Source: Streptomyces sp. JH34
GTDB taxonomy: Bacteria; Actinomycetota; Actinomycetes; Streptomycetales; Streptomycetaceae
NCBI RefSeq assembly: GCF_029428875.1
Contig: NZ_JAJSOO010000001.1
Span: 3,038,001-3,102,000 of the forward strand
Reading direction: 5' to 3'
DNA: 64,000 bases
The translations under genes and the position numbers were made by a program. The notes below the pieces were generated by a model that was not told where the DNA came from, made no database searches, and was given only the letters and a program-made list of their open reading frames with translations. This document shows positions 18,448 to 27,004 of this stretch, one piece after another (the first letter of the stretch is position 1; each line of letters begins with the position of its first letter).

Positions 18448-18477
18448 GATGATCTATCTGTGATCATCTGGATGATC
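18448..18477. promoter_or_regulatory. Three GATGATC/GATCATC elements ahead of korA
   Basis: GATGATC (18448-18454), its inverse GATCATC (18462-18468) and GATGATC again (18471-18477) lie in the 270-bp gap between the regulator and korA. The first pair forms a 7-bp inverted repeat spaced by 7. This could be an operator for the adjacent response regulator or a weak terminator. A possible -10 (TAGGGT near 18644) lies closer to korA. Confidence 0.4.
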
Positions 18478-18711
18478 CACCCGCAGTCGAACGATTCCCC
18501 GGGACCTAGGACGAAAGGATGAGTACGAGGGGGTTCGGACGTCGGCTGAGGGGGCCCGGGAAATGTGGCAGAGCGTGACGTATTCATTGTCGGAAACGCG
18601 TCCACCATATGACCGGTCCGAGGAAGGCGACCCTTACAGAAGTAGGGTGGGGCCTGGACCGCCGGCGGGCCGGCCGGTCCCGAGCCGCCGCCCCGAGGGA
18701 GGTCCAGTTCA

Positions 18712-20667
18712 GTGACCAGCCAGGTCAGTAGCCCAGCCGGAAAGTCCGATGAGGCCAGCGAGGCTGTCGTCGGGGAACAGCGCGCCCCGCACATTGTTCG
18801 TGCGGGTGCCGCCGAGAAGGAAATCCGCCGTCTGGACCGGGTGATCATCCGTTTCGCGGGTGACTCGGGTGACGGTATGCAGTTGACGGGCGACCGCTTC
18901 ACGTCGGAGACGGCGTCGTTCGGCAACGACCTGTCGACGCTGCCCAACTTCCCTGCCGAGATCCGGGCGCCCGCCGGAACCCTGCCGGGCGTCTCGTCGT
19001 TCCAACTGCATTTCGCCGACCACGACATCCTGACGCCGGGCGACGCTCCGAATGTGCTGGTCGCGATGAATCCCGCGGCATTGAAGGCGAATATCGACGA
19101 TGTTCCGCGCGGGGCGGACATCATCGTGAACACGGATGAGTTCACCAAGCGTCCGATGGCGAAAGTCGGATACACCGAGTCTCCTCTGGAGGACGGTTCT
19201 CTCGAGGCATACAACGTGCATCCGGTGCCGTTGACGACATTGACGATCGAGGCGTTGAAGGAGTTCGGACTTTCCCGCAAGGAGGCCGAGCGGTCGAAGA
19301 ATATGTTCGCGCTCGGGCTGTTGTCGTGGATGTACAACCGTCCGACCGAGGGGACGGAGACGTTTCTCCGGTCGAAGTTCGCCAAGAAGCCGGACATCGC
19401 CGAGGCGAATGTGGCGGCGTTCCGTGCGGGCTGGAATTTCGGTGAGACGACGGAGGATTTCGCTGTCTCCTACGAGGTCGCACCCGCCTCACAGGCCTTC
19501 CCGACGGGCACCTACCGCAATATCTCAGGGAATCTGGCGCTGTCGTACGGGCTGATCGCGGCGGGCCGGCAGGCGGACCTGCCGGTGTACCTCGGCTCGT
19601 ATCCGATCACTCCGGCGTCCGACATCCTGCACGAGTTGAGCAAGCACAAGAACTTCGGTGTGCGGACCTTCCAGGCGGAGGACGAGATCGCCGGGATCGG
19701 GGCGGCGCTGGGGGCGTCGTTCGGTGGTTCACTGGGCGTCACGACGACGTCGGGTCCGGGTGTGGCGCTGAAGTCGGAGACGATCGGTCTGGCGGTGTCG
19801 CTGGAGCTGCCGCTGCTGATCATCGACATCCAGCGCGGCGGCCCTTCCACCGGTCTGCCGACCAAGACCGAACAGGCCGACCTGCTTCAGGCCATGTACG
19901 GGCGCAACGGTGAGGCACCGGTTCCGGTCGTGGCACCGAGGACCCCGGCGGACTGCTTCGACGCCGCCCTGGACGCGGCCCGGATCGCGCTGACCTACCG
20001 CACCCCGGTCTTCCTGCTCTCGGACGGGTATCTCGCGAACGGCTCCGAGCCGTGGCGGATCCCCGAGGCCGACAGCCTCCCGGACCTGCGGACACAGTTC
20101 GCGACCGGTCCGAATCACGAACTCGCGGACGGCACCGAGGTGTTCTGGCCCTACAAGAGGGACCCCGAGACGCTGGCCCGCCCGTGGGCGGTACCGGGCA
20201 CCCCGGGTCTGGAGCACCGGATCGGGGGGATCGAGAAGCAGGACGGCACGGGGAACATCTCCTACGACCCGGCCAACCACGAATTCATGGTCCGCACCCG
20301 CCAGGCCAAGATCGACGGCATCCGGGTCCCCGACCTGGAGGTCGACGATCCGGCCGGGGCGACGACGCTGGTCCTGGGCTGGGGTTCGACGTACGGGCCG
20401 ATCACCGCGGCGGTGCGCCGTCTCCGCGCGGCCGGCGAGACGATCGCCCAGGCACACCTGCGCCACCTCAACCCCTTCCCCGCCAATCTCGGCGAGGTCC
20501 TACGGCGTTACGACAAGGTCGTCGTCCCGGAGATGAACCTGGGTCAGCTCGCCCTGCTCCTGAGAGCCAAGTACCTCGTGGACGCACAGAGCTTCAACCA
20601 GGTCAACGGAATGCCCTTCAAGGCCGAGCAGCTCGCCACAGTCCTCAAGGAGGCCATCGGTGCCTGA
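18712..20667 (+). CDS. korA: 2-oxoacid:ferredoxin oxidoreductase, gamma-alpha fusion subunit
   Basis: 651 residues. An N-terminal gamma-type domain (about 35-220, opening DRVIIRFAGDSGDGMQLTGD) is fused to the alpha/pyrimidine-binding domain (about 240-640; GSYPITPASDILHEL, QAEDEIAGIGAALGAS, DIQRGGPSTGLPTK). With KorB it decarboxylates a 2-oxoacid, most likely 2-oxoglutarate, to the acyl-CoA, reducing ferredoxin. This gamma-alpha plus beta layout is that of actinobacterial KorAB. GTG start with GGGAGG about 9 nt upstream. Overlaps korB by 8 nt. Confidence 0.93.
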   Translation: MTSQVSSPAGKSDEASEAVVGEQRAPHIVRAGAAEKEIRRLDRVIIRFAGDSGDGMQLTGDRFTSETASFGNDLSTLPNFPAEIRAPAGTLPGVSSFQLHFADHDILTPGDAPNVLVAMNPAALKANIDDVPRGADIIVNTDEFTKRPMAKVGYTESPLEDGSLEAYNVHPVPLTTLTIEALKEFGLSRKEAERSKNMFALGLLSWMYNRPTEGTETFLRSKFAKKPDIAEANVAAFRAGWNFGETTEDFAVSYEVAPASQAFPTGTYRNISGNLALSYGLIAAGRQADLPVYLGSYPITPASDILHELSKHKNFGVRTFQAEDEIAGIGAALGASFGGSLGVTTTSGPGVALKSETIGLAVSLELPLLIIDIQRGGPSTGLPTKTEQADLLQAMYGRNGEAPVPVVAPRTPADCFDAALDAARIALTYRTPVFLLSDGYLANGSEPWRIPEADSLPDLRTQFATGPNHELADGTEVFWPYKRDPETLARPWAVPGTPGLEHRIGGIEKQDGTGNISYDPANHEFMVRTRQAKIDGIRVPDLEVDDPAGATTLVLGWGSTYGPITAAVRRLRAAGETIAQAHLRHLNPFPANLGEVLRRYDKVVVPEMNLGQLALLLRAKYLVDAQSFNQVNGMPFKAEQLATVLKEAIGA

Positions 20668-21724
20668 CGCCAACGCCAACGAGCTCCTCCAGCTGGTTCC
20701 CAAGGCCGAGGGCAAGCAGTCCATGAAGGACTTCAAGTCCGACCAGGAGGTGCGCTGGTGCCCGGGCTGCGGTGACTACGCGGTCCTCGCGGCGGTGCAG
20801 GGCTTCATGCCCGAACTGGGCCTGGCCAAGGAGAACATCACCTTCGTCTCCGGCATCGGCTGCTCGTCCCGCTTCCCGTACTACATGAACACGTACGGGA
20901 TGCACTCGATCCACGGCCGCGCCCCCTCCATCGCCACGGGGCTGGCGACCTCCCGCCGCGACCTGTCCGTCTGGGTCGTCACCGGCGACGGGGACGCGCT
21001 GTCCATCGGCGGCAACCACCTGATCCACGCCCTGCGCCGCAACGTGAACCTCAAGATCCTGCTGTTCAACAACCGGATCTACGGGCTGACGAAGGGGCAG
21101 TACAGCCCCACCTCAGAGGTCGGCAAGATCACCAAGTCGACGCCGATGGGCTCCCTCGACGCCCCCTTCAACCCGGTCTCACTCGCCCTGGGCGCGGAGG
21201 CCTCCTTCGTCGCCCGCACCGTGGACTCCGACCGCAAGCACCTCACGAGCGTGCTGCGCGCGGCGGCCGACCACCCCGGCACCGCGCTGGTGGAGATCTA
21301 CCAGAACTGCAACATCTTCAACGACGGCGCCTTCGAGGTGCTGAAGGACAAGGAACGGGCCGAGGAGGCGGTGATCCGCCTCGAACACGGCAAGCCGATC
21401 CGCTTCGGATCCGAAGACTCCAAGGGCGTCGTCCGCGACCCCCTCACCGGAGACCTGTCCGTCGTCGCGGTCACCGAGGACAACCAGTCCCAGATCCTCG
21501 TCCACGACGCCCACAACCCCAGCCCCACGACGGCGTTCGCGCTGTCGCGGCTGGCCGACGCGGACACCCTGCACCACACCCCCATCGGGGTCCTGCGCAG
21601 TGTGGAGCGCCCGGTCTACGACTCGCTCATGTCCGACCAGCTCGACGCCGCGATCGAGCAGCACGGCAAGGGCGACCTGAGCACCCTGCTGGCCGGGAAC
21701 GACACCTGGACCGTGGTCGGCTGA
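20660..21724 (+). CDS. korB: 2-oxoacid:ferredoxin oxidoreductase, beta subunit
   Basis: 354 residues. Binds thiamine diphosphate and one [4Fe-4S] cluster. Visible are the cluster cysteines (WCPGCGDY, GIGCSSRFPYY, YQNCNIFNDGAF), the TPP/Mg motif VTGDGDALSIGGNH and NNRIYGLTKGQYSPTS. GTG start inside the end of korA, so the two are coupled. No ferredoxin gene is adjacent; electrons must go to one encoded elsewhere, or possibly to the partial complex I encoded about 6 kb away (inference). Confidence 0.93.
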   Translation: MPDANANELLQLVPKAEGKQSMKDFKSDQEVRWCPGCGDYAVLAAVQGFMPELGLAKENITFVSGIGCSSRFPYYMNTYGMHSIHGRAPSIATGLATSRRDLSVWVVTGDGDALSIGGNHLIHALRRNVNLKILLFNNRIYGLTKGQYSPTSEVGKITKSTPMGSLDAPFNPVSLALGAEASFVARTVDSDRKHLTSVLRAAADHPGTALVEIYQNCNIFNDGAFEVLKDKERAEEAVIRLEHGKPIRFGSEDSKGVVRDPLTGDLSVVAVTEDNQSQILVHDAHNPSPTTAFALSRLADADTLHHTPIGVLRSVERPVYDSLMSDQLDAAIEQHGKGDLSTLLAGNDTWTVVG

Positions 21725-21734
21725 TCCGCCGTCG

Positions 21735-22139
21735 TCACCGCCCGACGGGGCCCGGAGCCGCCTGGCTCCGGGCCCCGTCGTACGTCTCGCGGGCGCTCTC
21801 CACCGCTTCCACCCGCCGCTCCGCCCACCGTGCCAGGCCCCAGACCTGCTCGGCGGCCTCCTTGCCGAGCGGGGTGAGCGAGTAGTCCACCCTCGGCGGG
21901 ATCACCGGCTTGGCGTCGCGGTGCACGAATCCGTCGCGCTCCAGCGTCTGCAGGGTCTGGGCGAGCATCTTCTCGCTGACCCCGCCCACGGTGCGGCGCA
22001 GCTCGCCGAAGCGGTACGGGCGCTCCAGCAGCGCGGCCAGCACCAGCACGCCCCAGCGGCTGGTGACGTGTTCCAGCACCAGCCGGGAGGGACACATCGG
22101 CTGGTTCACACCCGGGACCCGGACACCGCTTACGCTCAT
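21735..22139 (-). CDS. HxlR-family transcriptional regulator
   Basis: 134 residues with a single winged-helix domain typical of HxlR: MCPSRLVLEHVTSRWGVLVLAALLERPYRFGELRRTVGGVSEKMLAQTLQTLERDGFV. The family's single N-terminal Cys (Cys16), used for redox or aldehyde sensing in YodB/HypR-type members, is present. Divergent from a QorB-like reductase gene, the same pairing as E. coli ytfH/ytfG, so it probably controls that gene. The last 13 codons overlap a hairpin that ends korB. Confidence 0.9.
   Translation of the reverse strand: MSVSGVRVPGVNQPMCPSRLVLEHVTSRWGVLVLAALLERPYRFGELRRTVGGVSEKMLAQTLQTLERDGFVHRDAKPVIPPRVDYSLTPLGKEAAEQVWGLARWAERRVEAVESARETYDGARSQAAPGPVGR
21743..21780. terminator. Bidirectional hairpin between korB and hxlR
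   Basis: A perfect 17-bp stem (21743-21759 with 21764-21780), loop GCCT, 18 nt past the korB stop. It lies wholly inside the 3' coding end of the convergent HxlR gene, so the sequence serves both as terminator and as codons. Confidence 0.75.
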
Positions 22140-22142
22140 GCC

Positions 22143-22167
22143 AGTACCTTACTCCAAAGTGGGTACT
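22143..22167. promoter_or_regulatory. Candidate HxlR operator
   Basis: AGTACC (22143-22148) and GGTACT (22162-22167) form an inverted repeat; inner ACT and AGT extend the symmetry imperfectly. It starts 4 bp from the hxlR start codon and lies in the 137-bp divergent region before the QorB-like gene, where an autoregulating HxlR dimer would bind. Confidence 0.6.
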
Positions 22168-22276
22168 TTCGCATCGACAGTGCACCTCCTAGAGTGAGTG
22201 CGAAGAGTTCAGGGACCACGTCCCCAGGATCAGCGCGACCGGCCGGCGGACCCGGCCGGTACACCAGGAGGAAACA

Positions 22277-23137
22277 ATGAGCATCGTCGTCACCGGAGCC
22301 ACCGGCCTGCTCGGCCGCCTCGTCGTCGAGAGGCTGCTCGCCACGGTCCCCGCCGAGTCGGTCGCGGCGGTCGTCCGCGACAAGGAGAAGGCCGCGCCGC
22401 TCGCCGCCCGGGGCGTGGAGCTCCGGGTCGCCGACTACGACCGGCCCGAGACCCTGACCGGCGTGTTCCGCGCCGGCGACCGGGTGCTGCTGATCTCGGC
22501 GAACGAGGTCGGCAGGCGCGTTCCCCAGCACACCGCCGTGATCGACGCCGCCAAGGCGGCGGGAGTGGCACAGCTCGCCTACACCGGCGTACTGGGCGGA
22601 CCGGACGCGGACTTCCAGCTGGCCGCCGAGCACAAGGTGACCGAGCAGCTGATCCTCGACTCCGGCCTCCCCCACACCTTCCTGCGCAACGGCTGGTACA
22701 CGGAGAACTACACCGCGAACCTGGCGCCCGTCCTGGAGCACGGCGCGGTCGTCGCGAACGCGGGCGAGGGGCGCGTCGCCTCCGCCACGCGGGCCGACTA
22801 CGCGGACGCGGCCGCCGCCGTACTGACGGGCGACGGCCACATCGGCGCCACGTACGAGCTGAGCGGTGACGTGGCCTGGTCGCTGGCCGAGTACGCCGCC
22901 GTGGTGGCCGAGGCGACCGGCAAGGAGATCACGTACAGGAACGTGCCGGCCTCGGTGCACCAGGAGATCCTCACCGGAGCCGGGCTGCCCGAGCCCTTCG
23001 CCGCGATCCTCGTCGACGTGGACGAGGCCGTGGCGCGCGGCGCGCTCGCCGCGACGAGCGGCGACCTGGCCCGCCTGATCGGCCGCCCCACCACCCCCCT
23101 GGCCGACACGGTCGCCGCGGCGGTCGCGGCCTCCTGA
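22277..23137 (+). CDS. NAD(P)-binding reductase, NmrA/QorB-like
   Basis: 286 residues. Opens with the Rossmann motif MSIVVTGATGLLGRLVVERLL; RNGWYTENYT at about 137-146 is the conserved motif of the QorB/NmrA-like atypical short-chain reductases. E. coli QorB (YtfG) reduces quinones with NADPH; that activity is likely but not proven here. The ATG has AGGAGG about 6 nt upstream. Divergent from hxlR with a shared candidate operator, so probably induced by quinones or other electrophiles. Confidence 0.88.
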   Translation: MSIVVTGATGLLGRLVVERLLATVPAESVAAVVRDKEKAAPLAARGVELRVADYDRPETLTGVFRAGDRVLLISANEVGRRVPQHTAVIDAAKAAGVAQLAYTGVLGGPDADFQLAAEHKVTEQLILDSGLPHTFLRNGWYTENYTANLAPVLEHGAVVANAGEGRVASATRADYADAAAAVLTGDGHIGATYELSGDVAWSLAEYAAVVAEATGKEITYRNVPASVHQEILTGAGLPEPFAAILVDVDEAVARGALAATSGDLARLIGRPTTPLADTVAAAVAAS

Positions 23138-23296
23138 ACGCGTGCCCCCGCGGCGGTTCGCCGCCCGAACGGGCACCCCGGGGCGCGCCAGCGCCTGTCA
23201 CGACCGTTTCCGTGAGACGGCAATGACAGAGGGCCTTTCCGGCGCTACCGTCGTGCAGTCGGCCGACCGCCGGCACCAGGATCGCCGGGAGGGCCC

Positions 23297-24286
23297 GTGA
23301 AGGGGAAGAACGAGCAGCGGGCAGGCCTGCTGTACGGAGTCGGCGCGTACGGGATGTGGGGCCTCGTGCCCCTCTTCTGGCCTCTGCTCGAACCGTCGGG
23401 AGCGGTGGAGATCCTCGCCCACCGCATGGTCTGGTCCTTGGGTGTCGTCGGCATCGCCCTGCTGGTCCTGCGCCGCTGGGCGTGGATCGGCGAGCTGCTG
23501 CGGCAGCCCCGGCGACTGGGGCTGATAGCGGTCGCCGCGGCCGTGATCTCGGTCAACTGGGGCCTCTACATCTGGTCCGTGAACAACGGACACGTCGTCG
23601 AGGCGTCGCTCGGCTACTTCATCAATCCGCTCGTCACCATCGCCATGGGCGTCCTGCTGCTCGGCGAGCGGCTGAGGCCCGCACAGTGGGCCGCGGTGGC
23701 CACCGGCTTCGCCGCGGTGCTCGTGCTGGCGGTCGGCTACGGGCAGCCGCCGTGGATCTCGCTGGTGCTGGCCTTCTCCTTCGCGACGTACGGCCTGGCG
23801 AAGAAGAAGGTCAACATGGGCGGCCTGGAGTCCCTGGCCGCCGAGACCGCCGTGCTGTTCGTGCCCGCGCTCGGCTTCCTGCTGTGGCTCGGCGCGAGCG
23901 GCGACGCGACGTTCCTGACCGGGGGCGCGGGTCATGGGGCCCTGCTCGCCGCGACCGGGCTCGTCACCGCGATCCCGCTCGTCTGCTTCGGCGCGGCGGC
24001 GATCCGGGTGCCGCTGTCCGTCCTGGGCCTGCTGCAGTACCTGGCACCGGTCTTCCAGTTCGCACTGGGCATCCTGTACTTCCACGAAGCCATGCCGCCG
24101 GAGCGCTGGGCCGGATTCGCCCTGGTCTGGGTCGCGCTGATCGTGCTGACCTGGGACGCCCTGCGGACGGCACGGCGCACGAGGGCGGAGGCCCTGCGCA
24201 TGGCGGTGCGGGCCGCGGAGGCCGTGGCGCCCGTCGCGACGGCCTCGGCGTCCGACCCGGACGCGAACACTCCGGTCAAAAAATAG
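23297..24286 (+). CDS. rarD: RarD-type EamA transporter
   Basis: 329 residues with about ten hydrophobic helices in two EamA repeats. Opens QRAGLLYGVGAYGMWGLVPLFWPLL, and INWGLYIW-like and ASLGYFINPLVTIAMGVLLLGERL segments are diagnostic of the RarD subfamily (chloramphenicol-sensitive-protein family of E. coli). Substrate unknown. GTG start with GGGAGGG about 5 nt upstream. The last codons and stop lie in an unusual A6/T6 inverted repeat. Confidence 0.9.
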   Translation: MKGKNEQRAGLLYGVGAYGMWGLVPLFWPLLEPSGAVEILAHRMVWSLGVVGIALLVLRRWAWIGELLRQPRRLGLIAVAAAVISVNWGLYIWSVNNGHVVEASLGYFINPLVTIAMGVLLLGERLRPAQWAAVATGFAAVLVLAVGYGQPPWISLVLAFSFATYGLAKKKVNMGGLESLAAETAVLFVPALGFLLWLGASGDATFLTGGAGHGALLAATGLVTAIPLVCFGAAAIRVPLSVLGLLQYLAPVFQFALGILYFHEAMPPERWAGFALVWVALIVLTWDALRTARRTRAEALRMAVRAAEAVAPVATASASDPDANTPVKK

Positions 24287-24307
24287 TTACCCAGTTGCTT
24301 TTTTGAC
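24275..24307. promoter_or_regulatory. A6/T6 inverted repeat at the rarD end / monooxygenase upstream region
   Basis: A perfect 9-bp inverted repeat, GTCAAAAAA (24275-24283) and TTTTTTGAC (24299-24307), spaced by 15 nt and including the rarD stop codon. Such A/T runs are exceptional here. It could end rarD transcription, or form an operator 50 nt before the FAD monooxygenase start; the second arm also provides a TTGACT -35-like hexamer. Confidence 0.45.
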
Positions 24308-24356
24308 TCGGTTGCGTTGTCCTTGGTCCTCAGGACGCGCTGACCGAGGAGCAGGC

Positions 24357-25964
24357 ATGACCGACGTACTCATCGTGGGCGCGGGCCCGACGGGACTGAC
24401 ACTGGCCTGCGATCTGGCCAGGCGCGGCATCGGCGTCCGGGTCGTGGACAAGTCGCCGGAGTACCCGCGCAGCTCGCGCGCCAAGGGGCCCAATCCCCGT
24501 TCCCTGGAGGTCCTGGAGGACCTGGGTGTCGTCGAGGCGGTGCTGGCGGCGGGTTCGGCGCCGCTACCGATGCGCAAGTACCGCGACGGCGTGCCGGTCT
24601 CCGACGCCGACCCGTATGCCGGTTCCTCACCGACGCCGGACGCGCCCTACGACCGGGGCAGGCTCGTCGCCCAGTGGCGGCTGGAGGAGATCCTGCGCGA
24701 CCGGCTCGCGGGTTTCGGCGTGACCGTGGAGACGGGCACCGAGGTCGTGGGCCTCACCGACCGAGGCGCCTCGGTGGCCGTCGCCCTCGCTGACGGCTCC
24801 GGCGCGGACGCGCGCTACGTGGTGGGGTGCGACGGCGCCCGCAGCCGCGTGCGGAAGCTGCTCGGCATCCCGTTCGACGGCGAGACGGACGAGGCACAGC
24901 AGATGGTCTGCGGCGACGTCGAGATCACCCCCGGCGTCCTCGACCGGGGCATCTGGCACCAGTGGTTCGACGAGGACGGGGCCGTCATGCTCTGCCCGAT
25001 ACCCGGTACACAGACGGGCTGGTGGTTCCAGTCGGGCCCGGAGCGGGACGGGGACGGGCGGCCACTCGCCCCCTCCCTGGAGGGCTTCCGGCGGCTCTTC
25101 GCCCGGCACACCCGGCTTCCCTCCGCTCACCTCACCGGCGCGACCCTCCTCTCGACGTACCGCGTCAACGTGCGCATGGCGGACCGCTACCGGCTCGGCC
25201 GGGTCCTCCTCGCCGGGGACGCGGCCCATGTGCACGCGATCGCGGGCGGGCTGGGCATGAACACCGGCATCCAGGACGCGTTCAACCTCGGCTGGAAGCT
25301 CGCCCAGGTGCTGCGGGGGCGGGCCGGGGACGAGCTGCTGGACACCTACGAGGAGGAACGGCTGCCGGTCGCCGCCTGGACGCTGGACCTCGCCTCGGAG
25401 CGGCTCCGGGCGACGCTGGAGGCGATCAGGAAGCCGGGCGGCGGACTCGACACCGCGGTCACCCCGTCGACGACGGGACTCGACCAGGGCTACCGGTGGA
25501 GTTCCCTCGCCCGCCCCGGGGGCCACCGGGGCCTACGGTCCGGCGACCGCGCCCCGGACGCCCCCTGTACCGACGCGGGCACCGGCACGCCCACCCGCCT
25601 CTTCCGTGTCCTGGCCGGCCCGCACATCACCGTGCTGGGCTTCGGCCCGGGAACGGAACACGTGCTCCGGGAGGCAGCCGCAGCCCACGACGGCATCGTG
25701 CGGGCCTTCCGGGTGTACGACGCGGGGACCGCCCCCGCCTCCCCTCTGCCCGGGGCACTGCACGACCGGGACGGACACGCCCGCACGGCATATGGCGTCA
25801 CCGGGGACACCGTCGTCGTGATCCGGCCCGACAACCACGTGGGGCTGATCGCGGACGCGGAGGACCACGGTGCCGCACTCCGGTATCTGGCCGTGCTGGA
25901 CAGGGCCCGGGAGGCGGACCGGATGTGTGGGGCAGGCATGGTGGACGGCACCCGCAAAGGCTGA
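24357..25964 (+). CDS. FAD-dependent aromatic-ring monooxygenase (PHBH family)
   Basis: 535 residues. FAD fold at the N-terminus (VLIVGAGPTGLTLACDLARRG), the DG motif VGCDGARSRVRKLLGI near 160, and the GD motif LAGDAAHVHAIAGGLGMNTGIQDAFNLGWKL near 285-320. C-terminal thioredoxin-like domain as in phenol and polyketide hydroxylases. It would hydroxylate an aromatic or polyketide-like substrate with NAD(P)H and oxygen; the substrate is unknown. ATG 24357 has GAGGAG at 6 nt. No secondary-metabolite genes are nearby. Confidence 0.9.
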   Translation: MTDVLIVGAGPTGLTLACDLARRGIGVRVVDKSPEYPRSSRAKGPNPRSLEVLEDLGVVEAVLAAGSAPLPMRKYRDGVPVSDADPYAGSSPTPDAPYDRGRLVAQWRLEEILRDRLAGFGVTVETGTEVVGLTDRGASVAVALADGSGADARYVVGCDGARSRVRKLLGIPFDGETDEAQQMVCGDVEITPGVLDRGIWHQWFDEDGAVMLCPIPGTQTGWWFQSGPERDGDGRPLAPSLEGFRRLFARHTRLPSAHLTGATLLSTYRVNVRMADRYRLGRVLLAGDAAHVHAIAGGLGMNTGIQDAFNLGWKLAQVLRGRAGDELLDTYEEERLPVAAWTLDLASERLRATLEAIRKPGGGLDTAVTPSTTGLDQGYRWSSLARPGGHRGLRSGDRAPDAPCTDAGTGTPTRLFRVLAGPHITVLGFGPGTEHVLREAAAAHDGIVRAFRVYDAGTAPASPLPGALHDRDGHARTAYGVTGDTVVVIRPDNHVGLIADAEDHGAALRYLAVLDRAREADRMCGAGMVDGTRKG

Positions 25965-25976
25965 TTGAGTGCGCGG

Positions 25977-26426
25977 ATGGGGACGATCCTGAAGGACATG
26001 AGGCACGTTCAGTGGCATGAGCTGCGCCATGCCCAGGGCTCCGCGTCCCAGGTCCCCGGGATGCTGTCGCGCATAGCCTGGGGCGACACCGAGTCCGCCG
26101 AGGACGCGCTGAGCGATCTGGGTCAGTGGATCGCCGCCCTGGCCGTGTTCGACGCGACGGTCGCCGCGGTGCCCTTCCTGTGGGAACTCGCCGCCATGGA
26201 GACCGTGAGGGACCGCGCGGGCGTGCTCGGCCTGCTGGGGACCATCCTCGCCCACGGCCACGCGCACCACCCTGAGTGGACCAGGGACGCGCATCTCGCG
26301 GTCCTCGCCGGCCGGACGACGGCCGAGCGGCTGACCGCGGACGGCGACCCGGCGGTGAGCGCGGCGGCCGGGGAGCTCCTCACCGCGTGCGGCGGCCACG
26401 TCTGCGCGGCCTGCCCGCCCCGATGA
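25977..26426 (+). CDS. HEAT-like small protein
   Basis: About 149 residues. The pattern WHELRHAQGSASQVPGML, then ATVAAVPFLWELAA, recalls the N-terminal part of actinobacterial HEAT-repeat proteins, which have two to three helix pairs; this one is short. Start uncertain: ATG 25977, ATG 25998 (AAGGA too close upstream) or TTG 25965 directly after the monooxygenase stop. The C-terminus ends HVCAACPPR. Probably cotranscribed with the monooxygenase. Function unknown. Confidence 0.6.
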   Translation: MGTILKDMRHVQWHELRHAQGSASQVPGMLSRIAWGDTESAEDALSDLGQWIAALAVFDATVAAVPFLWELAAMETVRDRAGVLGLLGTILAHGHAHHPEWTRDAHLAVLAGRTTAERLTADGDPAVSAAAGELLTACGGHVCAACPPR

Positions 26427-26452
26427 CGGACGGACCGGTCCCGGCGCGCCCG

Positions 26453-26482
26453 TTGCCGCAGCGGTCGGACAACCAGTACAAA
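26453..26482 (+). promoter_or_regulatory. Candidate promoter of the VOC gene
   Basis: -35 TTGCCG (26453-26458), 18-bp spacer, -10 TACAAA (26477-26482). Only 8 nt separate the -10 from the ATG at 26491, and no ribosome site is visible, so the transcript is probably leaderless or nearly so. Confidence 0.5.
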
Positions 26483-26490
26483 CGGTTTTC

Positions 26491-26940
26491 ATGACTCTGC
26501 ACTGGAAGGTCGTCATCGATGCCAACGACCCGCATGCCCAGGCCGACTTCTGGGCCGAGGCCCTCGGCTACGTCGTGGAGGACAACAGCGTCCTGATCGA
26601 GGAACTGCTCGGCGCGGGAGTCGTGACCGAGGCCGCCACCGTCGAGCCCCACGGACATCGCGCCTGGCGCGATCTCGCCGCGGTGCGGCACCCGGACGAT
26701 CCGTACGACCCGAAGAGCGGGACCGGCCTCGGGCGCCGGCTGCTCTTCCAGCGCGTGACGGAGCCCAAGACGGTGAAGAACCGCCTCCATCTGGACGTGC
26801 ACACCGCTCCCGGACAGCGCGAGGCCGAGGTGGAACGGCTGGTGGAGCTCGGCGCCGGCGTGCTGCGCGTCGTCGAGCAGCCGGGCGGATCGTGGCAGGT
26901 GCTCCTGGACCCGGAGGGCAACGAGTTCTGCGTCCACTGA
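26491..26940 (+). CDS. VOC (glyoxalase-like) family protein
   Basis: 149 residues with two beta-alpha-beta-beta-beta halves of the VOC/Glyoxalase_6 type: HWKVVIDANDPHAQADFWAEALGYVVE at the start, NRLHLDVH in the middle and WQVLLDPEGNEFCVH at the end. Typical of small stand-alone actinobacterial VOC proteins. The metal-binding pattern (His and Glu near both ends) is suggested but the enzyme activity is unknown. Confidence 0.85.
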   Translation: MTLHWKVVIDANDPHAQADFWAEALGYVVEDNSVLIEELLGAGVVTEAATVEPHGHRAWRDLAAVRHPDDPYDPKSGTGLGRRLLFQRVTEPKTVKNRLHLDVHTAPGQREAEVERLVELGAGVLRVVEQPGGSWQVLLDPEGNEFCVH

Positions 26941-26992
26941 GCGTCGGACCGTCCTCGCAGGTCAGCGGCGTACGGCTGAAAGGCGATCTCTC

Positions 26993-26998
26993 TAGGCT
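26993..26998 (+). promoter_or_regulatory. -10 element of the HAD gene (leaderless)
   Basis: TAGGCT lies exactly 6 nt before the ATG at 27005 and no ribosome site precedes the start. This geometry places the transcript start at or next to the start codon. No good -35 is evident. Confidence 0.45.
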
Positions 26999-27004
26999 GA
27001 CCAC

